Below, one piece after another: positions 16,827-26,686 of a DNA stretch of 64,000 nt. The stretch covers positions 106,137 to 170,136 of the forward strand of contig QCII01000003.1 of NCBI GenBank assembly GCA_003216775.1, in the 5' to 3' direction. The position numbers and the translations under genes were made by a program. The notes under the pieces were generated by a model that saw only the letters and a program-made list of their open reading frames with translations, was not told the DNA's origin and searched no databases. This DNA is from Prochlorococcus sp. AG-402-K21 (GTDB taxonomy: Bacteria; Cyanobacteriota; Cyanobacteriia; PCC-6307; Cyanobiaceae). Numbering within the stretch: the first letter of the stretch is position 1; the number at the start of each line of letters is the position of its first letter.

Positions 16827-17750
16827 TTAGCTAATGCTATCAACTAATCCATTTTGTATACCAGCTTTTCTTAGTTTTCTTAAGGCGCGTTGAACGACTT
16901 GCCGGCAATATTCTCTGCTACAACTCATATGTCTTGCTACTTCAGCTAAAGTTCTCCATTCATTTGAACCGTCTAAACCAAATCTTAGACTTACTATCTT
17001 TCTTTCTTTTTCAGTTAAATTTGCTTTATCTAATAACTTCCATGCAGAGGCTGTCCTTTCGGCTAATTCGGCTAATTCCATTGGTGGAGTTTGATCACTT
17101 GGAAGAATATCAACTAGCTCAGAGGGATCAGACTTTGATTTAACAGTGCCTTGGAGACTGACAGTAATACTTCTCAATTCACAAGAAAGGAGTTCATCGA
17201 TTTCCTCCTTAGATATTTTCATTTCTTCAGCTAGCTCAGAACTAGTGGGAGGAATTCCCTTAAGTTGCATAAGCTTTGATTTTGCTGATCTTAACTTCGT
17301 GAGTTTTTCATTGATATTAACAGGTATCCTTATAGTTCTACTTTGAGTTGATAATGCCCTATTTAATCCTTGCCTGATCCACCAATAAGCATAGGTGGAA
17401 AATCTGTGACCTCTAGATGGATCATATTTTTCTACAGCCCTCGTCAGCCCTAATGTCCCTTCTTGAATTAAATCCAGCAATTCTAGCCCTTTGCCTTGGT
17501 ATCTCTTGGCAAGGTTGACAACTAATCTTAAGTTGGCTGTTATCATCTCATTTTTGGCTCTTTCACCAATCTTGATCTTTTTTCTTTCGGATTCGGAATA
17601 TTCACAAGCTGGTCCTTTGCCACCAGCCTCTTGACATCTATTTATAAGAACCACCATTTCTTGGACTTTTCTGCCCATAGTGAGTTCTCTCTCGGGAGTC
17701 AAAAGTTGATGACGACCTATTTCTCCAAGAAAATCGCTTAATGAACTCAC
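16827..17750 (-). CDS. Group 2 RNA polymerase sigma factor (RpoD/SigA family)
   Basis: 307 residues with sigma-70 regions 1.2 to 4. Region 2 contains NLRLVVNLAKRYQG (73-86), the DLIQEG core-binding segment and the TYAYWWIRQ region that melts the -10 element (119-127); region 4 (about 245-297) has the HTH that reads the -35 box (TLAEVARHMSCSREYCRQV). The long region 1.1 of the primary factor is missing, so this is a non-essential alternative type. Start is a GTG with a GAGG site 6-9 nt upstream. In cyanobacteria such factors respond to light, circadian phase or nutrient stress. Confidence 0.93.
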   Translation of the reverse strand: MSSLSDFLGEIGRHQLLTPERELTMGRKVQEMVVLINRCQEAGGKGPACEYSESERKKIKIGERAKNEMITANLRLVVNLAKRYQGKGLELLDLIQEGTLGLTRAVEKYDPSRGHRFSTYAYWWIRQGLNRALSTQSRTIRIPVNINEKLTKLRSAKSKLMQLKGIPPTSSELAEEMKISKEEIDELLSCELRSITVSLQGTVKSKSDPSELVDILPSDQTPPMELAELAERTASAWKLLDKANLTEKERKIVSLRFGLDGSNEWRTLAEVARHMSCSREYCRQVVQRALRKLRKAGIQNGLVDSIS

Positions 17751-17763
17751 GATTTACCTCTTT

Positions 17764-17778
17764 GTTGATATATTCAAC
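17764..17778. promoter_or_regulatory. Inverted repeat upstream of the sigma factor gene
   Basis: GTTGA (17764-17768) and TCAAC (17774-17778) flank TATAT, 14-28 nt before the sigma start. It is a possible operator. The arms are short, so chance is a real alternative. Confidence 0.22.
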
Positions 17779-17810
17779 TTATAGTCAATTTAGTAATAAG
17801 CCATACATGT

Positions 17811-17857
17811 AATAATTAATTAATATTTAATTAATAATTATTAATTAGTTAATTAAC
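17811..17857. repeat. Low-complexity TTAATTAA-rich block
   Basis: A run built almost only from TAAT/TTAA units between hisIE and the sigma gene, including TTAATTAA-TAT-TTAATTAA at 17816-17834. Several short palindromes overlap. It may end hisIE transcription or bend DNA upstream of the sigma promoter; nothing more specific is visible. Confidence 0.35.
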
Positions 17858-17911
17858 ATTTTTTTTTAAATTTTTAGGTTAAAAAAATTATAAATTTTAA
17901 ATTTTAATTAT

Positions 17912-18571
17912 TTAATTTTTTCTTCTTGATTCTAGAACAGCAAGTACATCTCTCCACTCAACGCCTTTATGCAAAAGGGCTACTTGCAGATGATAAATTA
18001 AATCAGCAGCTTCATTTGAGATTGAATTCTTATCATTATCTTTGCAAGCCATAATAAATTCTGCGGATTCCTCTCCTATTTTTTTTAAAATAGTATTACT
18101 ACCTTTTGTTAATAAATGATTTGTATAACTTTTTTCTGATGGATTTATCGATCTTTCGTTAATTGTATTGAATAATTCAGAGCAAATATTTGAGAAGGGA
18201 GCTGTTTTTTTCTCTTTTTTATCATTTTGATTAATTTGGATTTCGTTGAAAAAACAACTTTTTTCACCAGTGTGACATGCTCCTGAACCATTTTGTTCAA
18301 TTAAAAGGATAAGTGCATCATTATCGCAGTCGAATCTTATCTCCTTAAGTATTTGGGTACTTCCACTTGTAGCTCCTTTTCTCCAAATTTCTGATCTTGA
18401 TCTACTCCAGTAATGAACGTGTTTGGTTTCAAGTGTCATTTTCAACGATTCTTTGTTCATCCAAGCAAGCATAAGAATTGATCCGTCAAGCCAATCTTGT
18501 GCTATTGCAGGGATTAATCCATAATTATCAAAGCGTAGATCTTCTATCGAAAAATTAGTTGAATAAGTCAT
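17912..18571 (-). CDS. hisIE: Bifunctional phosphoribosyl-AMP cyclohydrolase / phosphoribosyl-ATP pyrophosphatase
   Basis: 219-residue fusion carrying steps two and three of histidine synthesis. The HisI half (about 1-110) holds LAWMNKES, HYWSRSRSEIWRKGATSG and the zinc-site segments DCDNDAL and GACHTGEKSCF; the HisE half (about 125-219) has KKIGEESAEFIMACK, SNEAADLIYHL and a helical end. Both active sites look complete. The gene stands alone on the minus strand, divergent from the QueD-like gene by 63 nt. Confidence 0.96.
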   Translation of the reverse strand: MTYSTNFSIEDLRFDNYGLIPAIAQDWLDGSILMLAWMNKESLKMTLETKHVHYWSRSRSEIWRKGATSGSTQILKEIRFDCDNDALILLIEQNGSGACHTGEKSCFFNEIQINQNDKKEKKTAPFSNICSELFNTINERSINPSEKSYTNHLLTKGSNTILKKIGEESAEFIMACKDNDKNSISNEAADLIYHLQVALLHKGVEWRDVLAVLESRRKN

Positions 18572-18634
18572 TATGTTCGTTATGTTAAATCCTACTCAAT
18601 GTGTTTTGTTAAAAATTATCTTAACAGTTAACTG

Positions 18635-19105
18635 ATGTATATTCATTCTGTGAAATTTTCATGCAGCAAAAGTTACGAGGATTTTCCCTGTTCACATAGG
18701 CAATGGCGACATGAAGGCCACTGCAGATTTGTTCATGGATATTCAAGATCATTCACCTTTTGGTTCACTGCAAAAGAATTAGACCTTAATGGTTTTGTTG
18801 TGGATTTTTCAAGTCTAAAGCCCCTAGAAAATAGACTAAAGGAGCAATTTGACCATACTTTTTTAGTAAATAAAGATGACCCTTTGTTGAATTACTGGGA
18901 AAAATTGCATGACTTAGATGCTTTAGATCTGAGAATTATGGAAAATGTCGGAATGGAGTTCACTTCTGAATTAATTTGGAGATGGGCGAATGAATACTTG
19001 CAGGACAAGGATAAGGGCAGAACATGTTGTTGGAAAACAGAATCAAAAGAAAATAAATCTAATAAAGCAAATTATGAGGAAATTCCTGATTGGTTCAAAT
19101 CTTAG
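18635..19105 (+). CDS. 6-pyruvoyl-tetrahydropterin synthase/QueD-like protein with altered zinc motif
   Basis: 156 residues of the QueD/PTPS (COG0720) fold. QueD converts dihydroneopterin triphosphate to 6-carboxytetrahydropterin for deazapurine (queuosine) synthesis. A likely first zinc ligand H21 (CSHRQ), the catalytic-type C30, H34, VVDFSSLK, the D73-H74 pair and FTSELIWRWANE are all visible. However the usual HGH zinc motif reads HGY (H34-G35-Y36), so one ligand is missing, and there is an extra loop at about 80-105. Either the metal site tolerates tyrosine or the protein has a changed function. It is longer than typical QueD (about 120). Confidence 0.8.
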   Translation: MYIHSVKFSCSKSYEDFPCSHRQWRHEGHCRFVHGYSRSFTFWFTAKELDLNGFVVDFSSLKPLENRLKEQFDHTFLVNKDDPLLNYWEKLHDLDALDLRIMENVGMEFTSELIWRWANEYLQDKDKGRTCCWKTESKENKSNKANYEEIPDWFKS

Positions 19106-19130
19106 ATTAAAGTTGTTAAATTTCAAGTCA

Positions 19131-19144
19131 TAAAGAATTCTTTA
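19131..19144. terminator. Short palindrome between convergent genes
   Basis: TAAAGAATTCTTTA is a perfect 14-bp palindrome in the 49-nt space between the QueD-like gene and clpB stops. It could form a 5-bp stem only, so it is a weak terminator candidate. Confidence 0.25.
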
Positions 19145-19154
19145 ATTAAGATCT

Positions 19155-21740
19155 TTAATCAACAATAATTTTTCCATTAACCATATAAATATTAATCTCA
19201 TCTTTATTAAGGTAATGATTATTCAATATATTATTTGAAATTTTTGTCTCAATTTGTTTTTGAATAATTCTTTTTAAAGGTCTTGCACCATAGGCATGAT
19301 CAAAACTATTTTCAACAAGTTGGTTAATTGCCTCATTCGTAATTTTGAATTTTAAGTTTTTTTTGCTAAGTCTTTTTTCTAAATTTTGAAGCTGGATTTT
19401 TGCAATTTCTTTTATGTCATTTAATTCTAAATTATTAAAAATAACTATTTCATCAAGTCGATTTAAAAACTCAGGCTTGAAAAATTTTTTAAGTTCATTA
19501 TCTACTACTTTTTTAATTTCATTTGTATCTTCTTTTCTAACTGATAAATCATTTATTGATTGACTTCCTAAATTACTTGTGAGAACAATGATTGAATTTT
19601 TGAAATTGATTGTATTACCTTGGCCATCAGTAATGATTCCATCATCAAGAACCTGTAAGAGAATATCTAAGATATCTTTATGAGCTTTCTCTATTTCATC
19701 AAGAAGTATCAATGAATAAGGATTTTTGCGTACAGCTTCAGTTAGTTGACCACCTGATTCGAAACCTAAATATCCAGGAGGTGAACCTATAATTTTGCTT
19801 ACTGAATGTTTTTCCATATATTCAGACATATCCAGTCTTGTAATTGAAGAATTTGAATCAAATATTATTTCGGCTGTTACTTTACTTAGCTCTGTTTTAC
19901 CAACACCAGTTGGACCTAAAAAGAGGAAACTGGCTAATGGCTTGCTTGGATCATTTAGACCAGTCCTTGATCTCTTAATTGAATCTGCAACAACCCTAAT
20001 TGCACTATCTTGACCAATAATTTTTTCTTTAAGGATTGACTCGAGGCTCAAAAGTTTATCTTTTTCTGACTGGTTTAAATTCTGTACTGGAATAGAGGTC
20101 CACTTTGAGACAACTTCTGCAATATCATCAAAAGTAACCTCTTGCCTTAAAAGACTCGTCTCTCCGTTTTTGTGAGAATTAACTAGAGACTCACTTTTTT
20201 CTTTCAATTTTTTTTGTAAAGAATTTAAAGTTCCAAATTCTAATTCTGCTGCTTTGTTGAGGTCAAAACTCCTTTTTGCTTGGTCTATTTGCAATTGAAC
20301 AGATTCAATTTCTTCTTTTATGGTGCTAATCTCATCAATTTCATCTTTTTCTTTTTTCCATTGAGCACCTAATTCTGCTTGTTTATCTTTAAGGGATATA
20401 AGTTCATTATTGATTTTTTTTAATCTTTCTATAGAAAAATCATCTGTTTCTCTTTTCAAAGATAATTTTTCCATCTCAAACTGTAGAACTTTGCGATCAA
20501 TTTCATCAATTTCTTCAGGTTTGGAAGTTATTACCATATTTAATCTTGAGGCTGCTTCATCGATTAGATCTATTGCTTTGTCAGGAAGAAATCTATCGTT
20601 AATATATCTTTCGCTAAGGGTTGCGGCAGCAACTAAAGCATTATCAGAAATTCTCACACTATGATGAACTTCGTATCTTTCTCTCAATCCTCTTAATATT
20701 GATACAGTATCATCTATTGAAGGAGCATCAACTTTTATTTTTTGAAATCTTCGTTCTAAAGCAGGATCTTTTTCTATATTTTGTTTATGTTCATTAATAG
20801 TTGTAGCACCAATACATCTAAGTTCTCCTCTTGCAAGCATTGGTTTCAATAGGTTGCTTGCATCTAAAGAACCTCCACTAGCACCTGCTCCAACAACTGT
20901 ATGAATTTCATCAATAAAAAGAATAATCTTACCGTCAGATTCCTTAATTTTCTTTAGAACATTTTTTATTCTTTCTTCAAATTCTCCACGATATTTTGCT
21001 CCAGCCAAAAGTGAACCCATATCTAATGAAATTAGTTTCCTATCTTGTAGCGCAGAAGGTACATCGCCATTAATAATTCTTTGAGCCAACCCTTCCACAA
21101 TGGCTGTTTTACCAACACCAGGTTCTCCAATAAGAACCGGATTATTTTTTGTCCTTCTACTCAATATTTGAATTGTTCTTCTTATTTCTTCATCTCTACC
21201 AATAACTGGGTCTAAAATTCCATCTCGTGCAGATTGAGTTAGATCAATACCATATTTTTCCAAAGACTCATTAGAAGCATCAAATTCATTTTTTTCGCCC
21301 GGATCTGACTTCATTTTCTTTATAATTTCAAGAAATTCTGGAATACCGTTTTGATTTAAAATTTGGACTCCATATTTATCATCATAAGTGAAACCGTAAA
21401 CTAAGTGTTCGGTTGATATCTCTACATCATTTAAAGTATTTTTAATATCATTCGCTTTCAAAAATATTTTGTGAAGAGTATCACCAATATATAAATTATC
21501 TTGTTTATTTTTCATTTTTGCCTTCGCATTTAATGAAGAAATTATTTCACTCTCAAGATCTTTTAGATTTACATTGTTTTTTTTTAAGATTTTTTTTGTC
21601 AAATTGTCTTTTTTTATAAGAGCTAAAAATAAATTGTCAGAGTCTACGTTTTGTTGATGATTTTTATAAGCAATTTCTTTGGCCAAAATAAAATAGTTCC
21701 AAGCAGAATTTGAAAATTCGCTTGGAACTATTTTCATCAA
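19155..21740 (-). CDS. clpB: ClpB disaggregase (AAA+ chaperone)
   Basis: 861 residues, full ClpB length. Order: N-terminal Clp domain (1-150, [16 protein letters not shown]), first AAA+ module with Walker A GEPGVGKT near 205 and pore loop KYRGEFEER, a coiled-coil middle domain (about 410-530) needed for work with DnaK, then a second AAA+ module with GPTGVGKTE near 610 and DEIEKAH. It rescues aggregated proteins after stress. Pore loop 2 reads GYLGFESGG instead of the common GYVGYEEGG, a mild variant. It lies 60 nt downstream of petE on the same strand. Confidence 0.95.
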   Translation of the reverse strand: MMKIVPSEFSNSAWNYFILAKEIAYKNHQQNVDSDNLFLALIKKDNLTKKILKKNNVNLKDLESEIISSLNAKAKMKNKQDNLYIGDTLHKIFLKANDIKNTLNDVEISTEHLVYGFTYDDKYGVQILNQNGIPEFLEIIKKMKSDPGEKNEFDASNESLEKYGIDLTQSARDGILDPVIGRDEEIRRTIQILSRRTKNNPVLIGEPGVGKTAIVEGLAQRIINGDVPSALQDRKLISLDMGSLLAGAKYRGEFEERIKNVLKKIKESDGKIILFIDEIHTVVGAGASGGSLDASNLLKPMLARGELRCIGATTINEHKQNIEKDPALERRFQKIKVDAPSIDDTVSILRGLRERYEVHHSVRISDNALVAAATLSERYINDRFLPDKAIDLIDEAASRLNMVITSKPEEIDEIDRKVLQFEMEKLSLKRETDDFSIERLKKINNELISLKDKQAELGAQWKKEKDEIDEISTIKEEIESVQLQIDQAKRSFDLNKAAELEFGTLNSLQKKLKEKSESLVNSHKNGETSLLRQEVTFDDIAEVVSKWTSIPVQNLNQSEKDKLLSLESILKEKIIGQDSAIRVVADSIKRSRTGLNDPSKPLASFLFLGPTGVGKTELSKVTAEIIFDSNSSITRLDMSEYMEKHSVSKIIGSPPGYLGFESGGQLTEAVRKNPYSLILLDEIEKAHKDILDILLQVLDDGIITDGQGNTINFKNSIIVLTSNLGSQSINDLSVRKEDTNEIKKVVDNELKKFFKPEFLNRLDEIVIFNNLELNDIKEIAKIQLQNLEKRLSKKNLKFKITNEAINQLVENSFDHAYGARPLKRIIQKQIETKISNNILNNHYLNKDEINIYMVNGKIIVD

Positions 21741-21800
21741 TTAAATTATAACTATGAATGTTGTAGGTATTAAGTAAAAAGTACTTAAGTATTAAAAGAT

Positions 21801-22151
21801 TTATTCAACAATAACTTTACCTACCATTCCAGCTCCTCTGTGAGGCTCGCAATAGTAATCATAAGTGCCTGCAGTATCGAATGTTTCTTCCCAAGACTCT
21901 CCTGGAGCAAAAGCTAGATCTGCATGACTTAATTCCTCATGCCCATCAAAAACAGCATTGTGAGGAGCGAGTTTATTATTGACGAATTTCACTGTATCAC
22001 CAGCACTAATGGTTACTGTACTTGGTTCGAATGCAAGCATTCCAGCATCCGTACCAAGTTTTACTTCAACAGTCTGAGCAGATACTGATGAAATACCTAA
22101 ACCTAGAGTTAAAACTATTGCGCATAACCCTGCAAAGATTGAACGTAACAT
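21801..22151 (-). CDS. petE: Plastocyanin
   Basis: 116-residue precursor of the copper protein carrying electrons from cytochrome b6f to photosystem I in the thylakoid lumen. The Sec signal peptide covers about 1-25 (cleavage after VSA). All four copper ligands are present: H64 (APHNAVF), C101, H104 and M109 (CEPHRGAGM). Upstream, only 57 nt separate it from the SDR gene; a TATAAA/TAATAT-like AT stretch about 15-25 nt before the start is a possible -10. High expression is expected. Confidence 0.97.
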   Translation of the reverse strand: MLRSIFAGLCAIVLTLGLGISSVSAQTVEVKLGTDAGMLAFEPSTVTISAGDTVKFVNNKLAPHNAVFDGHEELSHADLAFAPGESWEETFDTAGTYDYYCEPHRGAGMVGKVIVE

Positions 22152-22208
22152 AATTAAAATTTACTTATTTATATATTACAAGGCTTTGGGAACCTAACTG
22201 TGAGAATT

Positions 22209-23192
22209 TTAATTGTTATTACAGCTTGGTAACTTAGATAACCTTAAAATGTCATTCAGTGACTTGGCATGACTTTTAAGTTTGAAAGTCTCGGGATTAG
22301 TGATGGGGACATGATTAAAGTCATATTTTTTGATACTGAAGCTATCCCATTGGGTGGTTTGTATAGGAAGAATTCTTAATAATATTTTTAGAATTTTTTT
22401 TGTAAGGGGTATCGCAAAATATCTCCTCATTTTATTTCTTTTTAAAAGTGTAATTATGGCCTCATCAATTGAAATATATTTCTGACCTAGAACAAATTTT
22501 CTAAAGCCTTTGTATTGCTCTTCTTTATGATTTTTAATTAGAAACCCGCAAATTTGGGCAATATCATTTGCATGTATAAAGTGAAATTTGGAATCGAGTT
22601 TTAAAAATCTTGCTATCCAAAGCCATTTCCCAATTTCTTTCAATCCACTAGTTAAATAACTCACAGGATATTTACTTTTCTCGCCAAGATTTCCTCCGAA
22701 AACCAATGTAGGGAAAACAGCGAATGTTTTTTCTGCATATGAGCTTTCTCTAAGTCTCTGGAAACATTCATATTTTGTTTGTATGTATTCTGTTCCAAAA
22801 ATCAATGATTCCCTCATTAATTCTGTCTGTGTATCAAGAATGCTAGCTGTTGAAAAATAAATAATCTTTTCTAACTTTTTAAAATCAAGCATTTCAAGTA
22901 ATTCTTCAAAAGCTTTAATATTTACTTCATAGGCTCTTTTGGGATCTCCCCAAGCTGTAGCAGTATGTATTAAGTAATTAATTTGACTAATTTCCTTTTT
23001 ATATCTATTTGCTTCCCTGATATCGCATACTATTAACTTAACTTTTTTATTCTCTTGAATAGAAATTGGTAACTTACTTTTATCTCTTACCATGAGATAA
23101 AGCCTGAATTTTGTGTTTTTTAAAAACCAATCAACTAAATATTGGCCAACACATCCATTCGCACCTGTTATTAATAAGTTTTTATATGCCAA
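22209..23192 (-). CDS. NAD-dependent epimerase/dehydratase (extended SDR)
   Basis: 327 residues, Rossmann fold with TGANGCVGQ (9-17) for NAD(P), an active-site serine region FSTAS (113-117) and the catalytic Y136-x3-K140 pair. It belongs to the extended short-chain dehydrogenase/reductase superfamily; the substrate could be a nucleotide sugar or another polyol. It starts 8 nt downstream of hemE on the same strand, so it is likely co-transcribed, but hemE gives no clear clue about its reaction. Confidence 0.87.
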   Translation of the reverse strand: MAYKNLLITGANGCVGQYLVDWFLKNTKFRLYLMVRDKSKLPISIQENKKVKLIVCDIREANRYKKEISQINYLIHTATAWGDPKRAYEVNIKAFEELLEMLDFKKLEKIIYFSTASILDTQTELMRESLIFGTEYIQTKYECFQRLRESSYAEKTFAVFPTLVFGGNLGEKSKYPVSYLTSGLKEIGKWLWIARFLKLDSKFHFIHANDIAQICGFLIKNHKEEQYKGFRKFVLGQKYISIDEAIITLLKRNKMRRYFAIPLTKKILKILLRILPIQTTQWDSFSIKKYDFNHVPITNPETFKLKSHAKSLNDILRLSKLPSCNNN

Positions 23193-23200
23193 GATTTTTA

Positions 23201-24241
23201 CTAATAAGTAAGTTTTTTTCCATGTTCAAAAAATGTTTGAGCATTTTCTTCTGGAGTTCCAGGTAAAATCCCATGACCTAAATTAAGAATATATTTTCTG
23301 TCTTTAATCTTTTTAAAAGTATTATCTATCCTTTCTTTTATTGATTCTTTGTTTCCGAATAAAATGCCAGGGTCAACATTACCTTGAATTCCTATCCCAC
23401 TAGGGATTCTTTTACAAGCCTCTTCAATATCTACTGTCCAGTCTAATGAAATTATATCTACGCCAGTTTTTGCCATTCTCTCTATTACACCAGCACTTCC
23501 TGAAATATAAAGAATTACTGGTGTCTCAGGATACTCCTCTTTCACAATGTCAACAACTTTTTTTTGATATGGCCCAGCAAAGATATCGTAATCTTGTGGG
23601 CTTAGTTGACCTGCCCATGAATCAAAGATTTGTACTACTTGCGCTCCAGATTTTATTTGATATTTAAGATATTCACCAATAGATTTTGCAAAATGATCAA
23701 GAAGTTTATGAAGTAAATTTGGTTCTTTAAACGCCATTGATTTTATTAAAGAATAATTTTTACTGCTTTTACCTTCAACTACATAAGCAGCAAGAGTCCA
23801 AGGTGCGCCAACAAAACCTAAAACTGTTGCCTCATTATTCACATCTTTTTTTAGCGAAGAAAGAACTTGCCCAACAAAACTTAAACTCTCACTCGGATTT
23901 AATTCTTTTAAATGTTCTATCTGGTTAAGAGTTCTTATTGGTTCCTCAATTATTGGACCTTTACTTTCTATTATTTCAAAATTTATGCCCATCCCTGGAA
24001 GAGGTGTGAGAATATCTGAAAAAAGGATCACACCATCCGGTTTGAAAGCATGAAAAGGCTGCATTGAAATCTCATATGATAGTTCTGGATTCTCAGACCT
24101 CTCTCTAAAGCTTGGGTAACGCTCCCTTAAATCTCTATAGATTTTCATATATCTTCCTGCTTGCCTCATCATCCAAACTGGAGGCCTATTTACTTTTTTA
24201 CCTAATGCGGCAGAAAGTAGTAGCGGTAAATTTTCACCCAT
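23201..24241 (-). CDS. hemE: Uroporphyrinogen decarboxylase
   Basis: 346 residues, normal length. It removes four acetate carboxyl groups from uroporphyrinogen III to give coproporphyrinogen III, on the shared route to heme and chlorophyll. Family signatures are visible: [13 protein letters not shown] near residue 20, the aspartate in [19 protein letters not shown], and [10 protein letters not shown] near the C-terminus. The 121 nt upstream (to glgB) hold AT-rich DNA with a possible promoter. Confidence 0.97.
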   Translation of the reverse strand: MGENLPLLLSAALGKKVNRPPVWMMRQAGRYMKIYRDLRERYPSFRERSENPELSYEISMQPFHAFKPDGVILFSDILTPLPGMGINFEIIESKGPIIEEPIRTLNQIEHLKELNPSESLSFVGQVLSSLKKDVNNEATVLGFVGAPWTLAAYVVEGKSSKNYSLIKSMAFKEPNLLHKLLDHFAKSIGEYLKYQIKSGAQVVQIFDSWAGQLSPQDYDIFAGPYQKKVVDIVKEEYPETPVILYISGSAGVIERMAKTGVDIISLDWTVDIEEACKRIPSGIGIQGNVDPGILFGNKESIKERIDNTFKKIKDRKYILNLGHGILPGTPEENAQTFFEHGKKLTY

Positions 24242-24362
24242 TTTTCAATTCAATATGTTTTTTTAAAAAAATTAAAATTCCAACTTAAAAATCTTACAAT
24301 GCAAAGCAGAGGAAAAGCGTTATATGAACATTTATATGAAGTAGTAGGTTAAATGAGCCTTC

Positions 24363-26627
24363 TTATTTTTTTGATTTATGTTTGAAGATACTTACGCTTA
24401 ATGGGGGCAAAGCAAGTTCTAGAGCATTTTGATAATCATGAATATTGTAATTTATAGTTTCTTTACCTCCCATATTTCCTTTATTACTGCCTCCATATCT
24501 TGATCCATCTGAATTAAATATCTCTTTGTAGAATCCTTCTAAAGGAACACCTACTTTATATGAACCATGAGTATTAGGTGTAAAGTTTGCAACTACAACA
24601 AGCCACTCATTGGTATCGTTTTCTCTTCTCATAAAACTTATTACCGAATTAGATTTGTCATTACAATCAATCCATTGAAATCCATAAGGATCAAAGTCGT
24701 TTTTCCATAACGCAGGTTCATTTTTATAAAGTACATTTAGGTCATCAATCAAGTTTCTGATACCTTTATGAGGCTCAAATTCTAGTAACTCCCATTGCAG
24801 ATCATCCCAAACATTCCATTCTTGTCTTTGCCCAAATTCCATTCCCATAAATATCGTTTTTTTACCAGGGTGGGTCCACATATAAGTTAGTAAAGCTCGA
24901 GTATTTGCAAATTTCTTCCAGTCATCGCCGGGCATTTTATGCAAAAGATGACTTTTACCATGGACAACCTCATCATGACTCAGAGCGAGCATAAAGTTCT
25001 CTGTATAGTTATATGTTATTGAGAAAGTTACACTATTTTGATGGAATTGCCTAAACCAAGGATCTATCTCAAAATAATCGAGCATATCGTGCATCCATCC
25101 CATATTCCATTTCAAATTAAATCCTAACCCTCCCATATCAGTTGGTTTGGTTACCATTGGCCAAGTTGTTGATTCTTCAGCGATCGAAAGTGCACCTGGG
25201 AAATGTTGGAAGAGTACATGATTAGCCTGTTGAAGAAATTTAACGGCTTCAATATTTTCATTCCCACCATTTTCATTGGGTATCCATTCTCCGTCTGGGC
25301 GTAGATAATCTCTGTAAAGCATTGAAGCTACAGCATCTACTCTTATGCCATCAATATGAAATTCTTCAAACCAATAAACGAGATTGGCTACTAAGAAATT
25401 TCTTACTTCGTTTCTGCTGTAATTAAATATTAGCGTTCCCCATTCTTTGTGTTCACCTATGCGTGAATCTCCATGCTCATAAAGATGACAACCATCAAAA
25501 AATGCTAAACCATGCTTATCTTTTGGAAAATGACCAGGTACCCAATCAAGAATTACTCCTATGCCCTCTTCATGACATTTATTGACAAACTCCCTAAATT
25601 CATTTGGGGAGCCAAATCTACTTGTAGGTGCATACCAGCCTGTAACCTGGTATCCCCATGAACCATCGAAAGGATGTTCAGATATTGGCATTAGTTCAAT
25701 ATGAGTAAATCCTCTCTCTTTTACGTAAGGGATGAGTTTTTCGGCTAATTCTGGATAAGTTAATAATCTTGTGTCAGGTTTTAAATCGGCTGCAGGCACT
25801 GGGTCTCTTGGTTCGCCATTGTTTTCAAGATATTTATTATCTGTTGATTCATGGAGCCAACTTCCTAAATGCATTTCATAAACTGAAATTGGTTTGTTAA
25901 TTTGACTAGAAGAATCTCTATTTGAAATCCAAGAACTATCATTCCAATTAAAGTTTTTCAATTTTGAAACTATTGAACCATTTTGAGGTCTGATTTCATG
26001 AAGGAAACCATATGGATCAGCTTTCTCATAAATATGACCTTGTTGTGTTCTTATTTCATATTTATATTTGTCTCCCTCTTGCATTGTTGGCATGAATAGT
26101 TCCCAAATTCCCCCTAATCTTTTTTGCATTGGATGATGTCTACCATCCCAAGAATTTATATCTCCAATTATCGAGATTGATTTTGCATTTGGAGCCCAAA
26201 TGCAAAACATGACACCTTTTTGATTCTTTTGATCAATGAGATGTGCTCCCATTTTTTCCCAAATATGATGATGATTACCTTCTGCAAAAAGATGCCTATC
26301 AACTTCTCCCATCCACTCTTCAACATATGACCAAGGGTCATGTTGTATATGTGTGATCCCACCTCGTGAAATATTTATTTCGTAATCAGAATTTGGATTT
26401 TCAGGGAGGATTGCTTCAAAAAGCCATTTATGGTTAATGGTTTCCGCCTCGTAGGTATTATTTTTGAAATTTATTTTAACTTCCTCGGCTTCAGGCATCC
26501 ATACCCTTATTACCCATTGTTCTTGATAAAAATGAGGACCTAATATTTTTAATGGATTATCATTGCAACAATTTTCTAGGTTGATAGCTTCTGATTTAAT
26601 CCAGTCTGCTTGAATTTTCTCGATCAT
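24363..26627 (-). CDS. glgB: 1,4-alpha-glucan branching enzyme
   Basis: 754-residue GH13 enzyme that makes alpha-1,6 branches in glycogen. After an N-terminal carbohydrate-binding region and the CBM48 domain ([12 protein letters not shown]), the barrel carries DWVPGHFP, the nucleophile D431 ([10 protein letters not shown]), the acid/base E484 (AEESTTWP) and [12 protein letters not shown]. The 53-residue gap between nucleophile and acid equals that of E. coli GlgB. Works with GlgA at 53.8 kb to store carbon made by day. An upstream hydrolase gene is 59 nt away. Confidence 0.97.
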   Translation of the reverse strand: MIEKIQADWIKSEAINLENCCNDNPLKILGPHFYQEQWVIRVWMPEAEEVKINFKNNTYEAETINHKWLFEAILPENPNSDYEINISRGGITHIQHDPWSYVEEWMGEVDRHLFAEGNHHHIWEKMGAHLIDQKNQKGVMFCIWAPNAKSISIIGDINSWDGRHHPMQKRLGGIWELFMPTMQEGDKYKYEIRTQQGHIYEKADPYGFLHEIRPQNGSIVSKLKNFNWNDSSWISNRDSSSQINKPISVYEMHLGSWLHESTDNKYLENNGEPRDPVPAADLKPDTRLLTYPELAEKLIPYVKERGFTHIELMPISEHPFDGSWGYQVTGWYAPTSRFGSPNEFREFVNKCHEEGIGVILDWVPGHFPKDKHGLAFFDGCHLYEHGDSRIGEHKEWGTLIFNYSRNEVRNFLVANLVYWFEEFHIDGIRVDAVASMLYRDYLRPDGEWIPNENGGNENIEAVKFLQQANHVLFQHFPGALSIAEESTTWPMVTKPTDMGGLGFNLKWNMGWMHDMLDYFEIDPWFRQFHQNSVTFSITYNYTENFMLALSHDEVVHGKSHLLHKMPGDDWKKFANTRALLTYMWTHPGKKTIFMGMEFGQRQEWNVWDDLQWELLEFEPHKGIRNLIDDLNVLYKNEPALWKNDFDPYGFQWIDCNDKSNSVISFMRRENDTNEWLVVVANFTPNTHGSYKVGVPLEGFYKEIFNSDGSRYGGSNKGNMGGKETINYNIHDYQNALELALPPLSVSIFKHKSKK

Positions 26628-26686
26628 GACTGGTAGATATTAAGGATTAATAATATCAAATGATTAACCAAAAAAATAATTATTTA

